Assembly: GCA_031177845.1 (NCBI GenBank) | Contig: JAPSGG010000001.1 | Span: 1 to 22,158, forward strand | Direction: 5' to 3' | DNA length: 22,158 nt | Origin: Chromatiales bacterium | GTDB taxonomy: Bacteria; Pseudomonadota; Gammaproteobacteria; JACCYU01 | Shown: positions 15,142 through 22,158 of the stretch, one piece after another | How positions within the stretch are numbered: position 1 is the first letter of the stretch | Layout of the letters: every line of letters begins with the position of its first letter | Notes under the pieces: generated by a model | What the model was told of the DNA's origin: nothing | Database searches by the model: none | What the model saw: only the letters and a program-made list of their open reading frames with translations | Position numbers and translations under genes: made by a program

Positions 15142-17373
15142 ATGCGGACGGTGCTTCGACTTGAGCTTTTGGGCTGGTTATTGGACGTGGCAAATAAATC
15201 CTGGCGTAAGGGGTTAGGGCACGCAGCGGTGCGGCGATGGGCCCCGTCCCTGCTGAGTGCCGTCGCAACACTACTTACAGTGAGTGCAACGGCGTTAGGG
15301 CAGACGCCCGACGATAGAGGCCCGATAGAGCTTGGCGAGATTACCGTCGAGGGCGTAGCGGAAACCGCCTTTGGTCCGGTTAACGGGTATGTCGCTGGTC
15401 GCAGCGCGACGGCCACTAAGACAGATACACCGCTGATCGAGACGCCGCAGTCGATCTCCGTCATCACGCGCGAGCGCCTGGAAGCGCAGAATGCAGATAG
15501 TCTGCAGGAAGCCTTGCGCTATACGCCAGGCATGACGGGCGAATCGTTTGGATTCGATACGCGGGCAGACTTTCTGCGCATCCGGGGATTCGATGCGCGC
15601 ACAACAGGACTCTATCAAGACGGGCTGCAACTCAATTCCGGCGTCGGCTTTGCCGCTTTTCGCCTCGAACCCTATGGTGCGGAACGGATCGAGGTGTTTC
15701 GCGGGCCAACCTCCGTTCTTTACGGCCAAGCCAATCCCGGAGGGCTCATCAATTTCGTCAGTAAACGACCGACACTCGAGTCCTTCCACGAGGCCGAGCT
15801 TGAGGTCGGCAACGACGATCGCTACGAGGGCAAGTTCGATTTGAGCGGCCCGATCTGGGGCAGCGAAACAGTCTTCTCCCGCCTGACCGGGTTCGCGCGC
15901 GAAGCCGATACGCAAGTGGATTTCGTTGAGAACGACCGCGTCTATTTCGCGCCGGCGCTCACCTGGACATTCAGCAGCAACACGAATCTCACGCTCCTGA
16001 CCAGTTATCAACGGGATCGTACCGGCACGCCGGCACAGTTCCTTCCGTCCTCAGGCACGGTCTTGCCGAATCCCAACGGCCAAATCCCGATGCACCGTTT
16101 TCCCGGAGAACCAGGCTTCGATAAATTCGATCGAGAACAGATCTCCGCCGCCTATTTATTCGAACACGCGGCCAGCGATACCTGGACGTTTCGCCAGAAC
16201 GCACGGTACAGCCATCTCGACGTTGAATACGACACATTGTTCGGCGTCGGCTTTGATCCGACCGCTAACGATCAACGCACGCTGGCGCGACTGTCGCTCG
16301 CGACGCGGCCCGTGACGGATGCTTTCACCATCGACAATCAGGCACAGGCGCGGTTCACTACGGGTCCATTCGGCCACACGCTGCTGTTCGGCATCGATTG
16401 CCAGCGCAATCGGTTTGACGATCGACTGGGCTTCGGCAGCGCATCTTCGATCGACGTCTACGACCCGGATTACGGCGTGGCGGTCGACATCCCCGCCTTC
16501 ACCGTCAATACGGACACCTTGCAGCAACAGATCGGCCTTTACGTGCAGGATCAGATCAAGCTCTATGATCAATGGGTTTTTCTGTTGGGCGGTCGGCATG
16601 ACTGGGCAGACTCGGAGATCGAGGATCGCAAAGCGAATACAACCACCGAGCTGCATGACACGGAATTCACCGGCCGTGCCGGCCTGGTCTATCTCTCGGG
16701 GATCGGTCTGGCACCTTACGCCAGCTATTCAGAATCCTTTCTACCCATCGCTCCCGCCTTTGGACAAACCTTTGAGCCGGAGACCGGCCAGCAGTATGAG
16801 ATCGGCTTGAAGTACGAGCCACCGGGAGCCAACGCCTTCGTCACCTTGGCGGCCTTCGATCTGCGGCGGCAGAATACGCTCACCGGCGTTGCAACGATCC
16901 CGGTGCAAGCCGGCGAAATCCGCACCCGCGGCGTTGAGCTGGAGGGAGTGGCAAGTCTGGATTTCGGCTTGGATTTGATCGCCACTTACACCTATCTAGA
17001 TGCGGAGATCACGGAGAGCAACGACGGCGACGAAGGGCAGAGGCCCTTAGGCGTTCCCGAACATGCGGCTTCTCTGTGGGCTGGCTATACGATCCAGAGC
17101 GGCGCCCTGGCCAGGCTCGGCTTTGGCGGCGATGTGCGCTATGAGGGCTCCAGCACCGGCAACAATATACCAAGCGTTGGCAATCCAATCTTTGAAGTGA
17201 GTGATTACACGCTGGTCGATGCAGTAGCGCACTATGATTGGAAGAATCTCCGCATTGCCGTCAATGCACAAAATCTTTTCGACAAGGAATATGTAGCGCA
17301 ATGCGGAGGTCCTACATCCTGCTTCTACGGTGCAGCCCGTCAAATCGTCGGCAGCATTCGTTACCGGTGGTAG
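15142..17373 (+). CDS. TonB-dependent siderophore receptor
   Basis: About 743 residues. A signal peptide (RRWAPSLLSAVATLLTVSAT, then ALGQ) is followed by a TonB-box-like IELGEITVEG. The plug domain runs from TDTPLIETPQSISVITRERL through LEPYGAERIEVFRGPTSVLY and GQANPGGLINFVSKRP. The 22-strand barrel includes ETGQQYEIGLKYEPP, GEIRTRGVELEG and NAQNLFDKEY, and ends in IRYRW. This pattern belongs to ferric-hydroxamate-type receptors (FhuA/FoxA/FpvA class); the exact siderophore cannot be read. It has no N-terminal STN domain, so it is a pure transporter. The start is uncertain: ATG 15142 is used, TTG 15136 is possible, and GTG 15229, after AGGG, gives a cleaner signal peptide. A Fur-like box lies about 120 bp upstream. 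Confidence 0.9.
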   Translation: MRTVLRLELLGWLLDVANKSWRKGLGHAAVRRWAPSLLSAVATLLTVSATALGQTPDDRGPIELGEITVEGVAETAFGPVNGYVAGRSATATKTDTPLIETPQSISVITRERLEAQNADSLQEALRYTPGMTGESFGFDTRADFLRIRGFDARTTGLYQDGLQLNSGVGFAAFRLEPYGAERIEVFRGPTSVLYGQANPGGLINFVSKRPTLESFHEAELEVGNDDRYEGKFDLSGPIWGSETVFSRLTGFAREADTQVDFVENDRVYFAPALTWTFSSNTNLTLLTSYQRDRTGTPAQFLPSSGTVLPNPNGQIPMHRFPGEPGFDKFDREQISAAYLFEHAASDTWTFRQNARYSHLDVEYDTLFGVGFDPTANDQRTLARLSLATRPVTDAFTIDNQAQARFTTGPFGHTLLFGIDCQRNRFDDRLGFGSASSIDVYDPDYGVAVDIPAFTVNTDTLQQQIGLYVQDQIKLYDQWVFLLGGRHDWADSEIEDRKANTTTELHDTEFTGRAGLVYLSGIGLAPYASYSESFLPIAPAFGQTFEPETGQQYEIGLKYEPPGANAFVTLAAFDLRRQNTLTGVATIPVQAGEIRTRGVELEGVASLDFGLDLIATYTYLDAEITESNDGDEGQRPLGVPEHAASLWAGYTIQSGALARLGFGGDVRYEGSSTGNNIPSVGNPIFEVSDYTLVDAVAHYDWKNLRIAVNAQNLFDKEYVAQCGGPTSCFYGAARQIVGSIRYRW

Positions 17374-17477
17374 CGCACTGGAGACGATACGGCCTTGCAA
17401 ACGCAGTGATTCCAAGTACCGAGCCCTCCGGGAGACAGATTTTGTTCTAAACGAAGCAACTCAAAAACCACAAGATC

Positions 17478-17536
17478 AGCCAGCCACTCGCAGCATCGTT
17501 GCGAGCCGCCAGCCATGTCGCAACCCTGAGCAGGAG
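17478..17536 (+). promoter_or_regulatory. Leader hairpin, copy A, before the STN protein
   Basis: AGCCAGCCA, then stem CTCGCA (17487-17492), seven-base loop, stem TGCGAG (17500-17505), then CCGCCAGCCATGTCGCA and the AGGAG ribosome binding site (17532-17536). It is nearly identical in plan to the element at 20972-21030. The stem differs there by a C-G to G-C swap that keeps pairing. A four-codon reading frame (ATG TCG CAA CCC TGA) ends just before the ribosome binding site. Confidence 0.6.
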
Positions 17537-17544
17537 AAGCAAGC

Positions 17545-18132
17545 ATGGTTGATTTGAAGCTCTATCCCGCATGCGCCGAGATCGCGCGCGCAAGTCAAGA
17601 ATCGGAGTTCAGTTTACCAACGCGCCACGCGCGCCCCGCTTTGTTTCCGGGCAAGGCCTGGATCGTTGCCATCTGGAAAATCGATCTGCTCCTGCGCCTC
17701 CGACCGCGCACCAGCGCCATCGACAAAAGGCAGCCGACTCGCTTTGGTCTTCTTTCGGCGCTAACTGCGATGGTCCTGGTGTCGGGAAGCCCGGCGCACG
17801 CGCTCGACGGCGGGCTATCTCGCTCAATTCAGAAGGCACAAGCGATCCGACAAGAATTCAACATTCCCGAGGGACCATTGGGGCCGGCACTCGTCCAGTT
17901 CTCGGATCAAACCGGTCTGCATCTGATTTACGGCCCCGACGTTACGAACCACGCGATGACAGTCGGGGTAAAAGGCAATTATCCGACCAAGCTGGCTTTA
18001 GAGATCCTGCTCGCGTGCTCGGGCATCAATCACCGCTTTACCGATCAGGGAACGGTAATGCTAGAGCGTGTCGTTTCGCCTGCCCCCGTCGTGCTGCGCG
18101 ACCCTGGCGATCTGATGCACTCAGTCCGCTAA
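17545..18132 (+). CDS. Stand-alone STN-domain protein (secretin/TonB short N-terminal domain)
   Basis: A 195-residue protein. After a long n-region, a hydrophobic signal segment (about 68-82, GLLSALTAMVLVSG) ends at AHA near 86. The STN domain spans about 103-174: QEFNIPEGPLGPALVQFSDQ, then TGLHLIYG, then a turn and LALEILLACSGINHRFTDQG, then TVMLE. In FpvA/FecA-type receptors this domain is the N-terminal periplasmic signalling module that contacts a FecR-type anti-sigma factor. Here it is a gene of its own, between an intact receptor without STN and a decayed one. ATG 17545 follows AGGAG by eight bases. No FecI/FecR pair is in the window. It may be a free signalling module or a remnant of a larger receptor. 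Confidence 0.75.
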   Translation: MVDLKLYPACAEIARASQESEFSLPTRHARPALFPGKAWIVAIWKIDLLLRLRPRTSAIDKRQPTRFGLLSALTAMVLVSGSPAHALDGGLSRSIQKAQAIRQEFNIPEGPLGPALVQFSDQTGLHLIYGPDVTNHAMTVGVKGNYPTKLALEILLACSGINHRFTDQGTVMLERVVSPAPVVLRDPGDLMHSVR

Positions 18133-18318
18133 TCGTGTGGGACGAGGAGACGCGTGCTTCGCTTATCCATCTCTGGCTAGTTCTTGACTCGCCTAAAGCA
18201 CTCGCGGCAATACCCGAGTGCGAGATAAACGTGCGGCGAGAACGGAACCGGATTTGTTGGCCGTGAGCTTCTCGCGAACGATCAGAGCCTGGTCGTCCAC
18301 GCGGCCGGTTCACCACCC

Positions 18319-18353
18319 AGCCAGCCAAGTGCCCGATCTCCGGGTACCCAGCC
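18319..18353 (+). promoter_or_regulatory. Leader hairpin, copy C, before the decayed receptor
   Basis: AGCCAGCCA at 18319-18327, then stem GTGCCCG (18329-18335), five-base loop, stem CGGGTAC (18341-18347, one G-U pair), then CCAGCC. It has the same architecture as the leaders before the STN gene and the third receptor, but with an unrelated stem sequence. The AGGAG ribosome binding site follows at 18378-18382. Confidence 0.45.
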
Positions 18354-18387
18354 CGCCCTACTCTCTACAGGCTTGAAAGGAGAAGCG

Positions 18388-19377
18388 ATGTTGAAGAACG
18401 ATCAAGGATTCATCTCTATGCATCGCGCCGACCGTTTCTCGGCCACCGCATTCCTGATCGTACCCGCGGTGGCCGCTATGCTCATCGTGCCAACGTCTCG
18501 AGCGCAGCCAATGAATGGATCGCTGTTGGACGATGCACCGCAAACGTTGCGCATTCCCGAGATCGTGCGGGCCGATGGACAAACGAGCAACGGAGCCATC
18601 GAGCTGAGGCCGATCACGGTCGAAGGCAAACGCGAAAGCGCGACTGATCCTGTGAACGGCTACGTCGCGGACGGCAGCATCACGGGCACCAAGACCGATA
18701 CGCCGCTCATCGAGATCCCGCAGGCAATCTCCGTCATCACGCGCGACCGCCTGGGGGCGCAGAACGTGAGCACGCTGGATCAGACTTTGCGTTACGTCCC
18801 GGGCGTGCAAGCCGAGGTGTTCGGCTCCGAGCCGCGTTTGACGTTTCTCCAGATCCGCGGATTCGATGCGACAACCACGGGGCTTTTCCGTAACAACTTA
18901 AGACTCAGTAGTCCCCGTTTTTTCGTGAGTTACAGTTTGGAGCCTTATGGTGCGGAACGGATTGAGGTGCCGCGCGGCCCCGGCTCGGTCGTTTACGGAC
19001 AGGCGAGCCCCGGTGGCCTAATCAACTACATCAATCCGGACGAGCTAGGACAACAACCCACTTAGGTGCCCGAGCAGACGGCTTCTCTCTGGGAGGATTA
19101 CACAACCCAGGGCGGCGCCTTGAACGGCCTTGGTTTCGGCGGCGGCGTGCGTTACCTCGGCTCCACCTTTGGCGATGCTGCTAACACATACAAGATTCCC
19201 AACGTCACCTTGTTCGACGCCGTGATTCACTATGACTGGAATCGCTTCCGGTTCGCCGTGAATGCGCAGAACGTCTTCGACAACGAGTACATCGCCTCGG
19301 ACTTTGTTCGTGGCGGTGATCAATTCGCGACCTTCGGCCAGGAACGGACCGTGATCGGCAGCGTGCTTTACCGCTAG
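18388..19377 (+). pseudogene. Decayed TonB-dependent siderophore receptor (internal deletion plus amber stop)
   Basis: A paralogue of the 15142-17373 receptor. The first 226 codons carry a signal peptide (FSATAFLIVPAVAAMLIVPT, then SRAQ), TonB-box-like IELRPITVEG and a full plug (TDTPLIEIPQAISVITRDRL through LEPYGAERIEVPRGPGSVVY and GQASPGGLINYI). The sequence then jumps to NPDELGQQPT, a TAG stop at 19063-19065, and in the same frame VPEQTASLWEDY, NAQNVFDNEY and GSVLYR, the last strands of the barrel. Against the intact paralogue, about 420 codons of barrel are missing at the junction near 19030, and the TAG replaces the glycine codon of LGVPE. The ribosome binding site AGGAG and leader remain. 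No functional transporter can result. Confidence 0.85.
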
Positions 19378-19608
19378 TAGAATCGCTATGACTGACCTTG
19401 AATGCGACGTTCATGCAAACGTGACATCTCGCTTGCCAGCGGCACCTACGAGATGCACGACCTCCGTCGTGCGGTCGGTTGATCTCTGGCCGCGAGATCG
19501 ATCATGCCGGCCGCCGGGAATGCCGCGGTCGATGATTTCGGGCGTGTGTCAATAACCACTGCTAGGCTATGCGGCTTGCACGCCCGATAAGCTGATTGGG
19601 ATGGCCTC

Positions 19609-20850
19609 ATGCGCTTAGCTACCGTGATCATCCGCCCGCTTTTTGTAAAGTTCCATCGCTACGTTGGCCTTTCGCTGGCTTTCTTTCTGATCATCATCGG
19701 GCTGACGGGCAGCTTCATCGCCTTCTATCATGAGCTGGACGCGTTGCTGAACCCGCAGCTCTTTCACGCCACCGCTCGCGGAGAGCCGCTGCCGCCGAGC
19801 GTGATCGTTCAACGCATCGAACAGGCCGATCCGCGCGTGCGCGTACGCTATATGCCGGTCGAGGTCGAGCCCGGTCACGCGCTCGAGACGCTTCTCGATC
19901 CACGTGTGAACCCTGCCACCGACGAGCTTTATCCCGTCGATTACAACCAGGTCTTCATCGATCCGGTCAGCGGCGAGATATTGGGCAAACGCTACTGGGG
20001 TGCCTTCCAGTTGGATGGTGCGCACCTGATGCCCTTCATTTATGTATTGCATCAGCGCCTGCACCTGCCTCTCACCTGGGGCACGTGGCTGGTGGGCGGA
20101 GTCGCGCTGATCTGGGCGCTCGATTGTTTGGTCGCTCTCTATCTCACCTTTCCGCATGGACGGCTGTCGCTCCGGAAGTGGGGGCCTGCCTGGATGGTTA
20201 AAACCAATGCGGGGACGCGGCGCCTCAACTACGATCTGCACCGCGCCGGTGGTCTGTGGCCATGGGTCCTGCTGCTGCTGATCGCGATCAGCGGCGTGTC
20301 CTTCAACCTGCACAAAGAGGTGTTCGAGCCGGTGATATCGTTCTTCTCGCCGATCACCCCGACGGTCTTCGATACACGCCAGATGCGCGCGCCGACCGAT
20401 CCGATTCCGACCAAGCTCTCGTTCAACGAGGTGCTGGCGACCGCAAAGATCGAGGCGGAACAGCGTGGCTGGCCTGAGAAAGTCAACGGCATCTTCTACG
20501 CCGCGGACTTTGGCGTCTTCGGCGTCGGCTTCGGCGAGGAGCACGGTGTCGGCCTCGGCAGCCCGTGGCTCTATCTCGACGGGAAAAGCGGCCGCCCGAT
20601 CGACGCCTACGTGCCGGGTACCGGCACCGCTGGCGACCTCTTCCATCAACTGCAATATCCGCTGCACAGTGGCCAAGTTGCGGGCCTGCCCGGGCGCATT
20701 ATCATCTGCATCACGGGCATCGTGACCGCCATGCTGTCGATCACCGGGGTGATCATCTGGCTCAAGAAACACCACGCGACAGTGAAACAGGCTCGCCGGC
20801 GCGAGGCTTCGATTCGAGGCACAGTGGCGGTAGGGGCGGCGCAGAGGTAA
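19609..20850 (+). CDS. PepSY-domain membrane protein, probable ferrisiderophore reductase (FoxB/PiuB-like)
   Basis: A 413-residue protein with PepSY-associated membrane helices at about 15-40, 160-180, 215-235 and 365-390. It shows the family's histidines: VKFHRYVGLSLAFF at the start, VLHQRLHLP, YDLHRAGGLWPWVLLLLIAI in the middle and DLFHQLQYPLHSG near the end. PepSY regions lie between (LDPRVNPATDELYPVDYNQV, then FIDPVSGEILG; LYLDGKSGRPIDAYVPG). Such inner-membrane proteins use haem-linked histidines to reduce ferric siderophores arriving in the periplasm. Its place between receptor genes fits iron release. The ribosome binding site (GGGATGG) is mediocre. No separate Fur box was recognised upstream. 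Confidence 0.87.
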   Translation: MRLATVIIRPLFVKFHRYVGLSLAFFLIIIGLTGSFIAFYHELDALLNPQLFHATARGEPLPPSVIVQRIEQADPRVRVRYMPVEVEPGHALETLLDPRVNPATDELYPVDYNQVFIDPVSGEILGKRYWGAFQLDGAHLMPFIYVLHQRLHLPLTWGTWLVGGVALIWALDCLVALYLTFPHGRLSLRKWGPAWMVKTNAGTRRLNYDLHRAGGLWPWVLLLLIAISGVSFNLHKEVFEPVISFFSPITPTVFDTRQMRAPTDPIPTKLSFNEVLATAKIEAEQRGWPEKVNGIFYAADFGVFGVGFGEEHGVGLGSPWLYLDGKSGRPIDAYVPGTGTAGDLFHQLQYPLHSGQVAGLPGRIIICITGIVTAMLSITGVIIWLKKHHATVKQARRREASIRGTVAVGAAQR

Positions 20851-20971
20851 GAGTGCGATTCGCGACGGATAAACCCACCGCAGAGCCGCAAGATGGCAAG
20901 CACTTGATCATGTGAATCACAGGTTCGACCCAACATAGTTAACCCGCGCTAAGCCGATACCGCCCTAAGGT

Positions 20972-21030
20972 AGCCAGCCACTCGGATCCTTGCTCCGAGC
21001 AGCCAGCCATGTCGCACTCCTGAGTAGGAG
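20972..21030 (+). promoter_or_regulatory. Leader hairpin, copy B, before the third receptor
   Basis: AGCCAGCCA, then stem CTCGGA (20981-20986), seven-base loop, stem TCCGAG (20994-20999), then CAGCCAGCCATGTCGCA. A second small hairpin, CTCCT-GAGT-AGGAG, would bury the AGGAG ribosome binding site (21026-21030). The four-codon frame ATG TCG CAC TCC TGA is present as in copy A. Confidence 0.6.
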
Positions 21031-21040
21031 AGAAGAACGC

Positions 21041-22158
21041 ATGGCTGATCTCACGCCTCGTGCCGCGCTCGGCACAAATAGAAAGACAAAGTTCAACTGC
21101 GGCACCAGCCTGCGGAAGGCGGTGCTGGCTGAGGCCTTGGCATTAGCCTATCTGAGCGGCTCCGCGGGGGCGAATACCGCCGAGCCCGCGGTGATCGTGC
21201 AAGCCGCGCCTCGATCGCTGCCACAAGCCGGCGACGCGTCAGCGCGGCGTGACAGCGTCAAGTCCAAACCGCCGAGGACCGCGCGCACCGAGTTTGCCGC
21301 AGTAACTGGACGGCGATCTCAGTACAGCATTGAGCCAGGACAGGGCTCGCAGGGCCCTGTGCTCTCTGGCGCCTACGATCCGCAACAAGCACTCCGAGTA
21401 CGAGGCGCCGGCACGGGGATCACTCAGTCATTCTTCGGATCCGATGTGAGGCTGGCGCAGGCGATGCCCGATCAAGGTCCTGCTCAACTGGATCCCATCA
21501 CTGTCGAAGCGGCTCGCGGTTACGCCGGCCAGTTCGAGGTCGACGAGGGCTTCAAGGCCGAGTACCAAACTTCCGCCACCAAGATGCCGCTGCCAGTGCG
21601 TGAGACGCCGCAGTCCGTCTCTGTGATCACGCAGGATTCGCTGGAGGCGCGCCAAGTGCAAGACCTCGGTCAGGCACTGGAGACAGCGGCGGGTGTTAAC
21701 CAATTCAGCGGCACCGGCCCATTCGGCGGCTTCTCTCCCTTCGGCTTTGACGAAATCACGATTCGCGGCATTGCGCTCGATGGTTCCTTCGATACCCGTG
21801 AAGACGGATTCATCAGTCCGACTTTCTTTTCCCAACCGGATGTGGCGATCTACGAACGCGTCGAAGTGTTGAAAGGACCGTCCTCGTCGCTTTATGGGCG
21901 CGGCAGCCTCGCTGGCTTCGTCAACCGCGTGCGCAAGAAACCACTGCCGGAGTTTTGGGCCGATGTGGAACTCTCGGGCGGCTCCTATGATGTCTATCGG
22001 GCAGAAGGTGACATCACCGGGCCGCTCTTCGAATCGGACAAAGCGCGCGGTCGTCTGGTCGCGGCCTATGAGGACGCGGGCTCGTTCATCGATGGCGTGG
22101 AGTCGGAACGCACGGTGTTCGCGCCCAGTGTGGAGTTGGATCTCACCGACAGTACGCG
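21041..22158 (+). CDS. TonB-dependent siderophore receptor with N-terminal STN-like region, partial
   Basis: An open frame of 372 codons runs off the right edge. A signal segment (about 27-45, VLAEALALAYLSGSAGA) is followed by a diverged STN-like region (VTGRRSQYSIEPG, then LSGAYDPQQALRVRGAGTGI). TonB-box-like LDPITVEAA and a plug domain follow: KMPLPVRETPQSVSVITQDS, ITIRGIALDG, ERVEVLKGPSSSLYGRGSLA, then GFVNRVRKKP. The barrel begins WADVELSGGSYDVYRAEGDI. The STN region suggests a transducer-type receptor able to signal to a FecR-like partner, but its usual LLAGTG motif reads RVRGAGTG. The gene start resembles that of the STN gene (MADLT against MVDLK) and has the same leader. The 3' end lies outside the window. 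Confidence 0.87.
   Translation, partial: MADLTPRAALGTNRKTKFNCGTSLRKAVLAEALALAYLSGSAGANTAEPAVIVQAAPRSLPQAGDASARRDSVKSKPPRTARTEFAAVTGRRSQYSIEPGQGSQGPVLSGAYDPQQALRVRGAGTGITQSFFGSDVRLAQAMPDQGPAQLDPITVEAARGYAGQFEVDEGFKAEYQTSATKMPLPVRETPQSVSVITQDSLEARQVQDLGQALETAAGVNQFSGTGPFGGFSPFGFDEITIRGIALDGSFDTREDGFISPTFFSQPDVAIYERVEVLKGPSSSLYGRGSLAGFVNRVRKKPLPEFWADVELSGGSYDVYRAEGDITGPLFESDKARGRLVAAYEDAGSFIDGVESERTVFAPSVELDLTDST

Noticed and set aside
17571..18266. A 231-residue plus-strand frame overlapping the STN gene
   Set aside because: The STN frame has a signal peptide, domain motif and good ribosome binding site; the other frame is Arg-rich and featureless.
19615..20775. A 386-residue minus-strand frame opposite the PepSY gene
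   Set aside because: It is the antisense shadow of a well-supported membrane protein and has a charged, low-complexity composition without domains.
20915..20945. GGTTCGACCC, resembling the T-arm of a tRNA
   Set aside because: The flanks do not pair as a T-stem, and no anticodon or acceptor stem can be drawn around it.

Overview
The window looks like chromosomal DNA of a free-living, GC-rich proteobacterium, most likely a gammaproteobacterium. The signs are a ZnuA/ZnuB-type zinc locus with a Zur-like operator, TonB-dependent siderophore receptors, a PepSY-type iron reductase, a red-type Rubisco activase (CbbX), and outer-membrane barrels ending in an aromatic residue. No rRNA, tRNA or CRISPR array was found. 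Family assignments come from reading motifs by eye, without database searches.

Left part (1-7224), a metabolic patchwork. The window opens in the last 45 codons of what looks like a TOBE-domain ABC-transporter ATPase. Next comes a minus-strand gene that joins an alkyltransferase-like (ATL) DNA-repair domain to a nitrate-reductase-associated domain, then a stand-alone cytoplasmic molybdopterin oxidoreductase. A nitronate monooxygenase and a small cupin follow on the minus strand, separated by a 146-bp imperfect palindrome. After them come a cbbX without Rubisco genes in view and a CBS-pair protein whose second CBS domain carries an in-frame partial duplication.

Middle (7330-10739), a minus-strand zinc-uptake operon. 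In transcription order it holds a Zur-like box, a small His/Cys-rich periplasmic protein, an outer-membrane barrel with a His/Glu-rich loop, ZnuA and ZnuB (overlapping by ATGA). No ATPase gene lies beside them. A G/C-run palindrome lies inside the ZnuA signal-peptide coding region. To its right are a secreted protein with seven propeller-like repeats (11177-12499), a metallo-beta-lactamase-fold gene with two compensating frameshifts (12598-13674) and a CopD-like membrane protein.

Right part (14362-22158), an iron/siderophore locus. It starts with a hairpin-rich, possibly mobile 222-bp element and a promoter overlapped by a Fur-like box. Next are an intact TonB-dependent siderophore receptor, a stand-alone STN-domain protein, a decayed receptor paralogue that lost about 420 codons and has an amber stop, a PepSY-type ferrisiderophore reductase, and the start of a third receptor that runs off the window. 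Three genes in this locus share a related leader: AGCCAGCCA, a hairpin, then CCAGCC just upstream of the ribosome binding site. The stem is conserved by compensatory change between two copies. This leader family is the best candidate for something undescribed.
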